Part shown: one piece after another, positions 34,719 to 44,297 of the stretch | How positions within the stretch are numbered: position 1 is the stretch's first letter | How the letters are laid out: each line of letters opens with the position of its first letter | NCBI GenBank assembly: GCA_943787785.1 | Contig: CALSNT010000012.1 | Coordinates: forward strand, 162,402-226,401 | From: an uncultured Paracoccaceae bacterium | Lineage (GTDB): Bacteria; Pseudomonadota; Alphaproteobacteria; Rhodobacterales; Rhodobacteraceae | DNA: 64,000 nucleotides | Reading direction: 5' to 3' | The notes under the pieces: generated by a model | Seen by the model: only the letters and a program-made list of their open reading frames with translations | What the model was told of the DNA's origin: nothing | Databases searched by the model: none | Translations under genes and position numbers: made by a program

Positions 34719-35337
34719 TCGCGGACTCTACCAAACACCGTTCTTGCCGACGGACTACGCGAGATCGTGGGTCTGAATTGTTGGATCTGCATGGATCGGC
34801 GGCACAAAGCCTTCAAAAAACGGCCACCCAATCACCTGTCGGTTCACTTCCCAAGAAATCACGGATTCGTTTTTCGTGTCGCTACTGTGAGGAAAACCGT
34901 TTCCTTCAACAAATACAAATCACTCATTATTGCGTACGAAATCGTCATTCTTAACGCATCAACAACCAAGCACAATTATCCCAAATTTGCCGAAAATCCC
35001 CCGTCCACTCCATATCTTTCTGTTACTTTACAATGGTATACAACCAAGATAACAATCCGATCAGCATCGCAAGTCAGATTAGACTGCCTAGAACACAATC
35101 CGAGGAAATTGTGGTGCGAGTCGTGGGTGCCACTCGTCCATCACCGCTGTTGAGAGGGATGGGGAACGCCCGATCCGATCCAACCAGCGGCCCGCCCTTG
35201 TGCCTATGAGCAGCAATCAAAACCTGCCAGCGCACCCACAATTCATTGCGCCAAAGACACAGACGCGATCCGTATTATGATAGCCGCCACAAATCCGGCG
35301 GAACCTGTTAGAGGGTGCTGCCAACGGAGAGGAACTG
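34719..35337. other. AT-rich intergenic stretch, no supported gene
   Basis: About 620 bases. An open frame of 128 codons exists at 34767-35153, but its composition, cysteine/tryptophan content and lack of a ribosome site do not look like a gene. Base composition differs from flanking core genes, suggesting old foreign DNA. Confidence 0.5.
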
Positions 35338-37218
35338 GTGCTGGTCGAACTGACAAACGAAATGATGGTGGTGCTGGCCGTTCTGGCCATCACTGTCGGC
35401 CTGTTCGTCACCGAGGTCTTCCGCATCGACTTCACAGCAATCCTGGTCATGATTGCGCTCGGACTGTTGTCTCAGATGCCGGGGTTGGAAAATCTGGCCG
35501 ACCCGAACCGGCTGTTTGACGGTTTCGCCTCGAACGCGGTCATCTCGATCATTGCGGTCATGATCATTGGCGCCGGGTTGGACAAGACTGGCCTGATGAG
35601 CAAGGTCGCCTCGACGATCCTGAAATACGGCGGCAAGACCGAAGTCCGGATTATTCCGATCATCTCCGGGACGGTCGGCCTTATCTCCAGTTTCATGCAG
35701 AATGTTGGCGCGGCCGCACTTTTCTTACCAGTTGTCAGCCGAATTTCGGTACGAACCGAATTGCCGCTCAGCCGGTTGCTAATGCCGATGGGGTTTTGCG
35801 CAATTCTCGGCGGCACGGTGACGTTGGTTGGATCCTCACCGCTGATCCTGCTGAACGATCTTATTGTCAGCTCTAATGATACCCTGCCCGAAGCCCAGAA
35901 GATGGAGACCTTTTCCCTCTTCTCGGTCACACCTGTCGGACTCTGCCTTTTGCTGACTGGCATCCTATATTTCATGTTGCTTGGCCGCTGGGTTCTGCCC
36001 GATCGCGGCAGCCGGGACGCAGGCAGCAGCGGCCAATCCGTCCGCGACTACCTCAAGAAACTATACGGGCTGAAATCCGATCTGGTCGAGGTCGTCGTCC
36101 CCGAGGGCTCGATCCTGCGCGGGCAAACCTTCGCCGACATTATGCTGGCCCATAACCTCTATATCATTGGGTCTTACCATCGCGGCCAGCGGTGGTTCAC
36201 ACCAGTACTGACAACCAAGATCGAGGACCCGTGCCGTTTGGCCATCCTTGGCCGCCGCAAGGTGATACAGAGCATTGCCGACGATTACGGGCTGCAAGTC
36301 CTACCGCAACTCGACATTTTTGCCGAAGCCTATGCGCCCACGGTTTCCGGTGTGGCCGAAGTCGTTATTCCGCCGAACTCCGACCTGATCGGAAAGACCG
36401 CCCGCGACGTCGTGATGCGCAAGACCTACGGGCTGGGCCTTCTGGCAATCCATCGCGGCGGCGAAACCCTCAGCCTGGTCGAAACGGAAGAGCATGAAGC
36501 CACCAATATCAGCCAGGAGCCCTTTCGCGCCGGGGACACATTGGTTGCATATACCGCATGGGACAGCCTTGCGCGGCTGACCAAGGACCGGGATTTCGTG
36601 GTCGTCACCAGCGACTTCCCGATGGAGGAAATGCGCCCCAACAAGGTGGTCTGGGCGCTGCTGTTCTTTGCTCTGTCCGTAGGACTGATCCTATTCACCG
36701 ACTTCCGCCTGTCCCTTGCCCTTCTCGCAGGCGCGGGCGGCATGATTGCGACCAACGTGCTGCGGATCGACGAAGCGTATGAAGCCGTAAGCTGGCCGAC
36801 GGTCTTCCTTCTGGCCAGCCTAATTCCGCTTGGCCAGGCCGTTCAGAATACCGGGACCGCGGCGTGGATCGCCCAACAGATACTCGCACTGCTGGATGGC
36901 TGGCCGATTTGGGGTCTTCAGGCCGGAGTGGCCTTGTTGGCCACCGTGTTTACGCTGGTGATGTCGAATGTCGGTGCGACCGTCTTGCTTGTCCCGCTTG
37001 CGGTTTCAATCGCCGTAGCCGCTGGGGGAGATCCTGCAATCTTCGCATTGACCGTCGCAATCTCGACCTCAAATTCATTCCTCATACCTACCCATCAGGT
37101 GAACGCCCTGATCATGGGACCGGCTGGCTACAAGGTGACGGATTTCATGAAGAGCGGTGGCATCATGACGGTGCTGTTCCTGGTCGTGTCACTTGTGATG
37201 ATGAACGTAGTTTTTTAG
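35338..37218 (+). CDS. SLC13/DASS-type transporter with two TrkA-C domains
   Basis: 626 residues from GTG 35338, preceded by GGAGAGGAACTG. Two membrane halves (about 5-190 and 430-626) flank two cytoplasmic TrkA-C (RCK-C) domains (about 245-310 and 335-405, the latter starting EVVIPPNSDLIGKTARDVVM). Membrane motifs include ISSFMQNVGAAALFLPV and LVMSNVGATVLLVPLAVS, plus SNSFLIPTHQVNALIMGPAG. This family imports sulfate or dicarboxylates with sodium or protons. The substrate is not resolved; sulfate is possible but exporting sulfate after Sox activity would not need it. Confidence 0.87.
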   Translation: MLVELTNEMMVVLAVLAITVGLFVTEVFRIDFTAILVMIALGLLSQMPGLENLADPNRLFDGFASNAVISIIAVMIIGAGLDKTGLMSKVASTILKYGGKTEVRIIPIISGTVGLISSFMQNVGAAALFLPVVSRISVRTELPLSRLLMPMGFCAILGGTVTLVGSSPLILLNDLIVSSNDTLPEAQKMETFSLFSVTPVGLCLLLTGILYFMLLGRWVLPDRGSRDAGSSGQSVRDYLKKLYGLKSDLVEVVVPEGSILRGQTFADIMLAHNLYIIGSYHRGQRWFTPVLTTKIEDPCRLAILGRRKVIQSIADDYGLQVLPQLDIFAEAYAPTVSGVAEVVIPPNSDLIGKTARDVVMRKTYGLGLLAIHRGGETLSLVETEEHEATNISQEPFRAGDTLVAYTAWDSLARLTKDRDFVVVTSDFPMEEMRPNKVVWALLFFALSVGLILFTDFRLSLALLAGAGGMIATNVLRIDEAYEAVSWPTVFLLASLIPLGQAVQNTGTAAWIAQQILALLDGWPIWGLQAGVALLATVFTLVMSNVGATVLLVPLAVSIAVAAGGDPAIFALTVAISTSNSFLIPTHQVNALIMGPAGYKVTDFMKSGGIMTVLFLVVSLVMMNVVF

Positions 37219-37377
37219 CGGCACGACCTGCCGAAATCTGCCGTGAGTGTTCACCCTCATTATCCAAACTGTGCCCGGCTAGAATAAAAGGCGAACCAGT
37301 CGACGTACTGGCGCCGGAGAAGAAAACGGAAATGCCCCAGGCCATATCTGACCCGGAGCATCGATCTGTGATACCGC

Positions 37378-38211
37378 CTACTTCTCCCAGATGGCGATAT
37401 ACCGGGCCTGACCGCCCTGACTGTAACCAGAAACGTCGGTCAGCTTGTAACCTTGAGCGGTCCATTTGTTGAACTCGGCCTGATACGCAGCGCCGGTCAG
37501 GCCATGGCGGGCCACCCATGCGCTCTTGCCACCCTTGGTCCAGATCGCCGCGAAGTAGGGCCTGCCATTCACAGTGTACCCGTCGACCTGAGCCGGGCGA
37601 TAGCCCTGTGCTTTGTACTGATCAACGGCAGCCTGATATTTGGCTGACGTCATGCCGTGGCGCGCCTTCCACTGTCCGCCGCCTTTCATCCAAATCGCAG
37701 CATAGCGGGCTTTGCCGCCCACAGCGTATCCGGACACGTCGATCAACCGATATCCTTGACCGACCCACTTGTTGAACTCGGCCTGATAGGCCGAGCTGCT
37801 CAGGCCGTGACGGGCCACCCAGGGACGTGGCGTCTTCGCCCATAGGGCAGCAAACTTACCTTTACCACTGCCCATGCCATCAACCATGAAGGGCGCGAAG
37901 CCTTGCGAAGTGTATTGGTCGAAGGTGGACTGATAACCATTGGCACTCATGCCGTGGCGGGCAACCCACGGGCTGCCAGCGCGCTTTTCCCAGATCGCAG
38001 CATACCGCTGCTTTCCAGCGACGGTGTAGGCGCTGATATCGGTCAGCCGGTACCCTTTGCTTGTGTAGTCATTGAAGGTGTTTTGGTACTGCGCCGGGCT
38101 CATCCCGTGACGCGCCGCCCAGGCGCCTGCATCAGCCGCGATAGCTGACAGGCTCAATGCGACGGTGGCCAGGGTTGTCACGACAGTTGATCGTGGAAAA
38201 AATCTTGACAT
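37378..38211 (-). CDS. Secreted protein of five BTRD1-like tandem repeats
   Basis: 277 residues. Signal peptide (about 1-27, ending AIAADAG) then five repeats of about 48 residues, each W-x-ARHG-(M/L)-(S/T)-x3-Y-Q followed by G-Y/F-x8-Y/G and ending (F/Y)-x-A-(I/L)-W. This matches the 'bacterial tandem repeat domain 1' proteins found in secreted proteins of unknown function. Repeats 1, 3 and 5 share GYxLxDxSxY, whereas 2 and 4 share DQY-x2-QG and P-x2-VDG. It is divergent from the transglycosylase gene with 173 bases between starts. Confidence 0.75.
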   Translation of the reverse strand: MSRFFPRSTVVTTLATVALSLSAIAADAGAWAARHGMSPAQYQNTFNDYTSKGYRLTDISAYTVAGKQRYAAIWEKRAGSPWVARHGMSANGYQSTFDQYTSQGFAPFMVDGMGSGKGKFAALWAKTPRPWVARHGLSSSAYQAEFNKWVGQGYRLIDVSGYAVGGKARYAAIWMKGGGQWKARHGMTSAKYQAAVDQYKAQGYRPAQVDGYTVNGRPYFAAIWTKGGKSAWVARHGLTGAAYQAEFNKWTAQGYKLTDVSGYSQGGQARYIAIWEK

Positions 38212-38384
38212 GGGAACTCTCCGAATGACTGCGGGATATGCGTGTTATGCCCATAGGTCGCCGATGCCTCGCCGAGGGTTCAAAGATCATGGTTCGCGAC
38301 CAGCCAAATTCCGCCGCATCTCTGGTCAAAGCCGACCGGCCTGCGTTGCGACTTCCAGTCAGTCTGGATATCGTCCGCCGCGAC

Positions 38385-39527
38385 ATGAGTATTAGCCGAC
38401 GCCACTTCCTCGCTGCCCTTGGGTCACTCAGCGTTGCTGCGTGCGATACGGCTATTCCGCTGGTCAGTGTCGCAAGAACACAAGCCGCGCCCCCGGACAT
38501 GCGACCCGTGCCAAACGCGGCCTTTTCGGCCTGGGTTACAGCGTTCCGCTCCCGCGCCAGCAGCGCCGGGATCTCGGCACAGACATTGAATACGGCCTTC
38601 GCAGACGCCGGTTACATTCCCGGCGTCATCAATCGCGACCGCAACCAAATCCAAAAGCGGCGGACCTTGGAAGAGTACCTCTCGATCACGGTCTCCGACG
38701 AACGTTTGGCAAAGGGCCGCGCTGCATTTTCCAGACATGGCCGCACACTTCGCGCGATCGAAGCGAAATACGGTGTCGATGCACTTATCGTCACCGCGAT
38801 CTGGGGTATCGAAAGCCAGTATGGTGAAAAACGCGGAACGATCCCGGTCATATCGTCAACGGCGACGCTGGCCTTCGACGGTCGGCGCGGGTCGTTCTAC
38901 GAAAGCCAGCTGCTGGCCGCATTGCGGATCCTTCAGCGCGGCGACACCTCCGCGCGCCAACTCGTCGGCAGCTGGGCAGGTGCCATGGGGCACACCCAGT
39001 TCATTCCGACATCCTACCAGTCCTTCGCCGTCGATTTCACAGGCGACGGCCGCCGCGACATCTGGGGCAGCGATCCTTCGGACGCACTGGCCTCGACCGC
39101 GAGCTATCTGGCCCGGAACGGCTGGCGCACGGGTCGGAGGTGGGGCGCCGAGGCCGGAACCGGCGGGCCGACGGGCCGTACGATCCAACCACAAAGTGGC
39201 GGCGTCCGCTTCACCGTGACCAGCAATTTCGATGCTCTGAAAACCTACAACAACTCGGACCTCTACGCGATTGGCGTGGGGCACCTGGCGGACCGGATCG
39301 GCGGCGCAGGTCCGCTGCGCGGCAGTTTCCCGCCAGACGCGAATGGCCTTACCAAGGCCGACCGGATCGCCGTACAGCGCGGCCTGGCGGCACGCGGGTA
39401 TGACATAGGAACGATTGACGGCGTGATCGGAACCAAATCCGAAATCGCGCTCCGTGATTTCCAGAGGGCTCGTGGCCTGCAAGTGACCGGAACAGCAACG
39501 CGTGAGGTGCTGGCACAGCTCGGATAG
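38385..39527 (+). CDS. Lytic murein transglycosylase (MltB-like) with peptidoglycan-binding domain
   Basis: 380 residues from ATG 38385, which gives the export signal MSISRRHFLAALGSLSVAAC (twin-arginine-like with a lipobox LSVAAC). The SLT_2-type catalytic domain spans about 50-290: IVTAIWGIESQYGEKRGTIP holds the catalytic glutamate (GIESQYG) and GSWAGAMGHTQFIPTSYQSF the family signature. A C-terminal PG_binding_1 domain is at about 315-378. It cleaves the glycan strand of peptidoglycan in the periplasm, giving 1,6-anhydro ends. Probably an outer-membrane lipoprotein. Confidence 0.9.
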   Translation: MSISRRHFLAALGSLSVAACDTAIPLVSVARTQAAPPDMRPVPNAAFSAWVTAFRSRASSAGISAQTLNTAFADAGYIPGVINRDRNQIQKRRTLEEYLSITVSDERLAKGRAAFSRHGRTLRAIEAKYGVDALIVTAIWGIESQYGEKRGTIPVISSTATLAFDGRRGSFYESQLLAALRILQRGDTSARQLVGSWAGAMGHTQFIPTSYQSFAVDFTGDGRRDIWGSDPSDALASTASYLARNGWRTGRRWGAEAGTGGPTGRTIQPQSGGVRFTVTSNFDALKTYNNSDLYAIGVGHLADRIGGAGPLRGSFPPDANGLTKADRIAVQRGLAARGYDIGTIDGVIGTKSEIALRDFQRARGLQVTGTATREVLAQLG

Positions 39528-39547
39528 CCCCGTCTGCGTGCCTTTTC

Positions 39548-40492
39548 TCAGCGCTGCCCTTTGAACCAGGGTGTCAGCAAGGCGCGCGGGTAATCCGCAC
39601 TGCGCGCCGCGATGACCAACGCTATGATCGACAGAACATAGGGCGCCATCAGGAATACCTGACCCGGTACCAGCGCCCCCATCTCGGTTTGCAGGCGGAC
39701 CTGGAGCGCATCGAAGGCCCCGAACAGCAGCGCACCGAACAGCGCCTTGCCGGGCCGCCAACTGGCGAAGATCACCAGCGCAATGCAAACCCAGCCGCGC
39801 CCGTTGACCATGCCGAAGAAGAACGCATCGAATGCGGACATGGTCAGAAACGCTCCGCCCAGCGCCATCAGCGCCGAGCCAACCACAATCGCGCCCATAC
39901 GAAGCCCATAGACCGACAACCCTTGGGCATCGACGCTATCAGGATTGTCACCAACCGCCTGAATTGCAACGCCTAGGGCGGTCCGGTTCATCACATACCA
40001 GACCAACCCCACCATCAGCAGGGCCAGCCATGTCAGCGCGGTTTGCTGAAACAACACGGTACCCAGAAACGGCAAGTCAGACAGCACCGGGGTATCCAAT
40101 GGCTGAAACGGCTCGATACGTGGCGGAGATGATACTGTCGGCAGCGCCGTGCGATACGAAAAATAACTTACCGAGGTCGCAAACAGTGTGATCCCTAACC
40201 CCGAGACATGCTGCGACAGGCCCAGCGGCACCGTCAGGATCGCATGCAGCAGGCCGAAGAACGCGCCTGCGAGGGCGGCGACCAAAACCCCTCCCCAGAG
40301 ACCGGCGCCCAGCCAGACAGCCATCCAGCCGCACATCGCCCCGACGACAAAAATACCTTCGATGCCAAGGTTCAGGACACCGGCACGTTCGCAGATGAGT
40401 GCGCCCAGCACACCAAAAATCAGCGGCGTGGCAATACGCAGACTGGCGGCCCAGAAGCTCTCGCTGATCAGGATATTCAGAAGGTCGGTCAC
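39548..40492 (-). CDS. Nucleoside-type ABC transporter permease (second)
   Basis: 314 residues from GTG 40492, which overlaps the stop of the preceding permease and follows GAAGGCAG. About eight to nine membrane segments; LICERAGVLNLGIEGIFVVG is the BPD_transp_2 signature, and VGDNPDSVDAQGLSVYGLRM the coupling-loop region. It belongs with a BMP-type binding protein and a double ATPase (purine nucleoside or similar uptake). Reading frame intact, unlike its two partners. Confidence 0.87.
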   Translation of the reverse strand: MTDLLNILISESFWAASLRIATPLIFGVLGALICERAGVLNLGIEGIFVVGAMCGWMAVWLGAGLWGGVLVAALAGAFFGLLHAILTVPLGLSQHVSGLGITLFATSVSYFSYRTALPTVSSPPRIEPFQPLDTPVLSDLPFLGTVLFQQTALTWLALLMVGLVWYVMNRTALGVAIQAVGDNPDSVDAQGLSVYGLRMGAIVVGSALMALGGAFLTMSAFDAFFFGMVNGRGWVCIALVIFASWRPGKALFGALLFGAFDALQVRLQTEMGALVPGQVFLMAPYVLSIIALVIAARSADYPRALLTPWFKGQR

Positions 40493-41563
40493 GAAGCTGC
40501 CTTCCCGGTCGTCGCGCGAACGATCCGGTAGTTGGCGATAAACCCGCCGATCAATACGCACAGCAGCGACATCGACACCACAAGGTCCGCCAGAAACGAC
40601 GAGACCCCCATGGCCCGGCTCATGCTGTCCGCGCCCACGAAGACCGAGGCGATGAACAGTGCTGCGATGACAACGCCGACAGGCGACAGACCGGCCAGCA
40701 TGGCCACGACGATACCGGTGTACCCGAAGCCCGGCGACAGGTCGGCGGTCAGGTATCCTTTCAGGCCCGCCACCTCGCTAACACCTGCCAGGCCGGCCAG
40801 CCCACCCGACACCACGGCGACCCCGAACAGCGACCGGTTCACCTTGATCCCAGCGTGTCGCGCAGCCGCAGCGTTTTCCCCAACCGCCCGCAGCTTGAAG
40901 CCCCAGACCGAGCGTATCAGCATGAACTGCGCCACGCCCGCCGCGACTATCGCGATGATCAGCCCGGAATGCACCCGCATCCGATCCATCAGCGGCGGCA
41001 GCATACCCTGATCCAGCGACCGGCGCTGACTGCGGCCAGCCAAGGCCCATGGGATCCTGCAGCGGCCCTTCCAGCATCATTTGCAGGAAGATGAGTATGA
41101 TGAAATTCAGCAAAAGCGTCGTCACCACCTCATCTGCGCCAAAGCGTATCTTCAGATAGGTTGGCACCGCCATCCCCGCCGCGCCGGCTGCAGCCCCGAG
41201 GACGACGATCAGCGGCATCAGAATGATGCCCGGCGCATCCAGAAACCCCGACCCAATGGCCACGGCGGCCATGGCACCCAGATAAAGCTGACCCTCGGCC
41301 CCGATGTTCCAGAGCTTGGCCCGAAACGCCATCGCAGCGGCGAGGCCCGTGAAGATCAACGGCGTTGCCCGCGTGAGCATCTCGGAAATCGAGAATACCG
41401 ACCCAAAGACGCCCTTGGCCATCTCACCGTAAGCCACAATCGGGTTTGCCCCCGCCAGCATCAGCGGAATTGCCGCCAACGCCAGCGAGATAACAGCGGA
41501 AAGGATCGAAATGCCTGCCCTGAACCCACGCGACGCGCTGGTTCGAGGCTCGATCCGGATCAT
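40489..41563 (-). pseudogene. Nucleoside-type ABC transporter permease (first), frameshifted
   Basis: The 5' part (MIRIEPRTSASRGFRAGISI, LWNIGAEGQLYLGAMAAVAI, RFGADEVVTTLLLNFI, to GLGWPQSAPV) is in one frame and the 3' part (LDQGMLPPLMDRMRVHSGLI to VRATTGKAAS) in the next. A one-base insertion near 41015-41030 joins them; restored, the protein would be about 357 residues with the usual segments. The cell would make only a 261-residue product with an abnormal tail. It may be a real mutation or a sequencing error. Confidence 0.82.
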
Positions 41564-43075
41564 GCTGCGACCCCCGCCATCATCAGACCAATCTCTTCGC
41601 GATCATGACTGTTCGCTTCAACAAGGCTGCCGTCGCGGATCACGACGATCCGGTCTGCAAGTCCCAATATCTCGTCGAGGTCTTCCGAAATCAGAACCAC
41701 GCCCGCGCCGCGCTCCCGCGCTTCCAGCAGGCGGCGTCCGACGTCCGCCGCGGCCCCCATGTCGAGACCCCTCGTCGGCTGATTTGCCAGGATCAGGCGC
41801 GGCCCCCGTTCAAATATCCGCGCGAGGATCAGTTTCTGAATATTGCCGCCCGACAACAAACGCGACGGAGCGCTTACGCCCGGTCCACGCACATCATAGT
41901 CCTTGGCCAGCTTTTCCGCGTTGGCCTGGATCGCGTCGCGCCGCAACAATCCCCGCGATTGCACGTTGGGGTCATCCAACCGCTCGATCACCATGTTTTC
42001 CGCCACCGACATCGCGCCAACGATCCCTTCACGGTGGCGGTCTTCTGGGATGCGCCCAACACCGGCAGATATCATCTTGCCCGGGCTTGGCCTGAGGACG
42101 TCGTGGCCATCAATCTGAACCGAACCTGCCGCAGGTATGGCCAGCCCCGAAATCACCCGCGCGAGGGCATTTTGCCCGTTGCCGGAGATTCCCGCGATGC
42201 CCACCACCTCATGAGCATGGACCTGCATATCAACCGAGCGCAGCGTATCGCGTTTCGAATTTCCAGCGACCGAAACGCCTCGCAACTGCATAACCGGCGC
42301 GCCCGCCGTGATATCCTTGCGCGCAACCTTGGGCGTATCCGCTCCGACCATAAGACGAGCAATGGCTTTCTCGTCCGCGTCCGCCGTCGCCATCTCGCCC
42401 ACTTTCACGCCATGCCGCAGCACGGCAATCCGGTCAGAAAATGCCAAAACCTCGCGCAGCTTGTGAGAGATGAAGATGACCGACAGACCCTCAGCCGTCA
42501 TCGCCTTGATGTTGTCAAACAGCGCGTCCGCCTCCTGCGGGGTCAAAACCGCCGTCGGTTCGTCCAGAACCAGAATGCGCGCATCGCGGTAGAGCGCCTT
42601 TAGAATTTCTACCCTCTGACGCTCACCCACCGACAATCGCCCGACCGGAGTTCTCAGCGGCGCACTCAACCCGCTCTTCTCGATGATGCTCTCGATCTTC
42701 CGCAGTGCGCCCTGCCGATCGCGCCGCAAAGCCAGAAGCGGTTCGGACCCCAGCGTGATGTTGTTCAGCGCGCTGATGTTCTCGGCCAGCGTAAAATGCT
42801 GGTGCACCATCCCGATCCCTGCCCTGAGGGCCGCCTGCGGATGCCCCAACTGAAGCGGATGCATCCTGCCCGCTTCATCGGCAACGTCGATGGTGCCTGC
42901 ATCAGGCAGATAGTGCCCGAACAGCATGTTCATCAAGGTCGTCTTCCCTGCGCCGTTTTCGCCCAGAAGCGCCAATACCTCGCCGCGTTGGAGTGACAGG
43001 CTGACATCGTCATTGGCAACGACCGAGCCAAATCGTTTGGCTAAGCCCGTTCAGGCGAAGAACTGTATTTTCCAT
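41560..43075 (-). pseudogene. Nucleoside-type ABC transporter double ATPase, frameshifted near the N-terminus
   Basis: From ATG 43075 the frame reads MENTVLRLNGLS and then hits TGA after QTIWLGRCQ. One base removed from AGCCAAACG near 43038-43042 restores KRFGSVVANDDVSLSLQRGE, and the 42975 frame continues intact: Walker A LLGENGAGKTTLMN, LSVGERQRVEILKA, Walker B LVLDEPTAVLT, then a second ATPase half (GISGNGQNALA, LLSGGNIQKLILARIF). The RbsA-like two-domain length of about 505 is otherwise normal. It can only be made if translation restarts at TTG 42975. Confidence 0.82.
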
Positions 43076-43114
43076 GCGAGGCTGCGGGCTGGCGCGAACG
43101 CCAACCCGATTGTC

Positions 43115-44098
43115 TCAGTTGTCCGAGACTGGGCGGTCGTCATTCACGTTCACACGGAACAGACCATCCAGAATCTCGGTTTCCCGCTCCTTAACTGCGG
43201 TTACAACGTCGGCCGGAACCAGGCTTTCGTCCAGAACCAGTGACCCGCCGCCGTAGGCCATAAAGCTGTACTGACCATAATCCGAGGCCTCAAAGCTGCC
43301 ACCGGCCACATTTGCGATGGCTTTGTCGATGGTCGCTTCCATATGCCAAAGCGCCGAGGCCAAGATCGTTCCGGGATAGTCGCTGGCCGTGTCGATGACG
43401 TTGCCAACGGCCTTCACGCCCCGCTCGACCGCCGCATCCGACACACCGAAGCGCTCGGCGTACATGATGTCCGCACCGGCATCCATCATCGCAAAAGCGC
43501 TTTCCTTGGCCTTGGGCGGATCATACCAACTGTCGATGAAGTTCACGATGAACTTGACGTCCGGGTTCGTCTCGCGCGCGCCATCCATGAAGGCGTGCAT
43601 CAGGCGGTTCACCTCGGGGATCGCGTAGCCGCCAACCATACCGATGACGTTCGACTCCGTCGCGGCTCCGGCAACCATGCCGGACAGGTAGGACGGTTCG
43701 TGAATCCAGTTGTCAAAGACCGAGAAATTCGGCGCAACCGGCCCGAAGGACGACCCCATCAGAAAGGCAGTGTCAGGGTAATCCTTCGCTACCCCGCGCG
43801 CGGCCCGTTCCAGACCGAACACCTCGCCCACGATCAACCGAGAGCCCTCCTCGGCAAACTCGCGCATGACGCGCTCATAGTCCGTGTTCGCGACGTTTTC
43901 CGAGAATGTGTAGTCAATATCGCCGCGCTCCGCCGCGGCGTTCAGCGCTTTGTGGATACGGCTGATCCACTGCTGCTCGACCGGCAGCGTGTAAATGGCA
44001 GCCACCTTGATCGCCTCGGCGGCCGCAACGCCCGCGCTGAACAGCGTTGAGAACGCGACAGCCGTCGCCAAAACGACGCGTCTTGTTGATAATGTCAT
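43115..44098 (-). CDS. BMP family ABC transporter substrate-binding protein
   Basis: 327 residues. Signal peptide (about 1-26, ending AGVAAAEA), no lipobox cysteine, then the BMP/PnrA fold: IKVAAIYTLPVEQQWISRIH, DYERVMREFAEEGSRLIVGE, DTAFLMGSSFGPVAPNFSVF, EPSYLSGMVAGA, NVIGMVGGYAIPEVNRLMHA, ADIMYAERFGVSDAAVERGV. These bind purine nucleosides or other small heterocycles. It is first of the ABC set whose ATPase and first permease are frameshifted. Confidence 0.88.
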   Translation of the reverse strand: MTLSTRRVVLATAVAFSTLFSAGVAAAEAIKVAAIYTLPVEQQWISRIHKALNAAAERGDIDYTFSENVANTDYERVMREFAEEGSRLIVGEVFGLERAARGVAKDYPDTAFLMGSSFGPVAPNFSVFDNWIHEPSYLSGMVAGAATESNVIGMVGGYAIPEVNRLMHAFMDGARETNPDVKFIVNFIDSWYDPPKAKESAFAMMDAGADIMYAERFGVSDAAVERGVKAVGNVIDTASDYPGTILASALWHMEATIDKAIANVAGGSFEASDYGQYSFMAYGGGSLVLDESLVPADVVTAVKERETEILDGLFRVNVNDDRPVSDN

Positions 44099-44297
44099 TG
44101 GTCAGTCTCCCCTCCAGTTTCAGGCCACGATAGATTTTTTTACCAACTAGTCAACTTTTGTTAAGGCTACATGGTCGAATACGGCAGTCGCATTGGCCGA
44201 ATGTCAAAGCTGCCGGTTTTCTGTGCACAACCACACGCCAGTGCGATGCCGATCCGCACTTGCATGATGTCACAAACCCTAAACCTCGGCGATACTC

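Noticed and set aside
34767..35153. 128-codon open frame in an AT-rich gap
   Set aside because: No ribosome site, odd composition, no family resemblance and no conserved neighbours.
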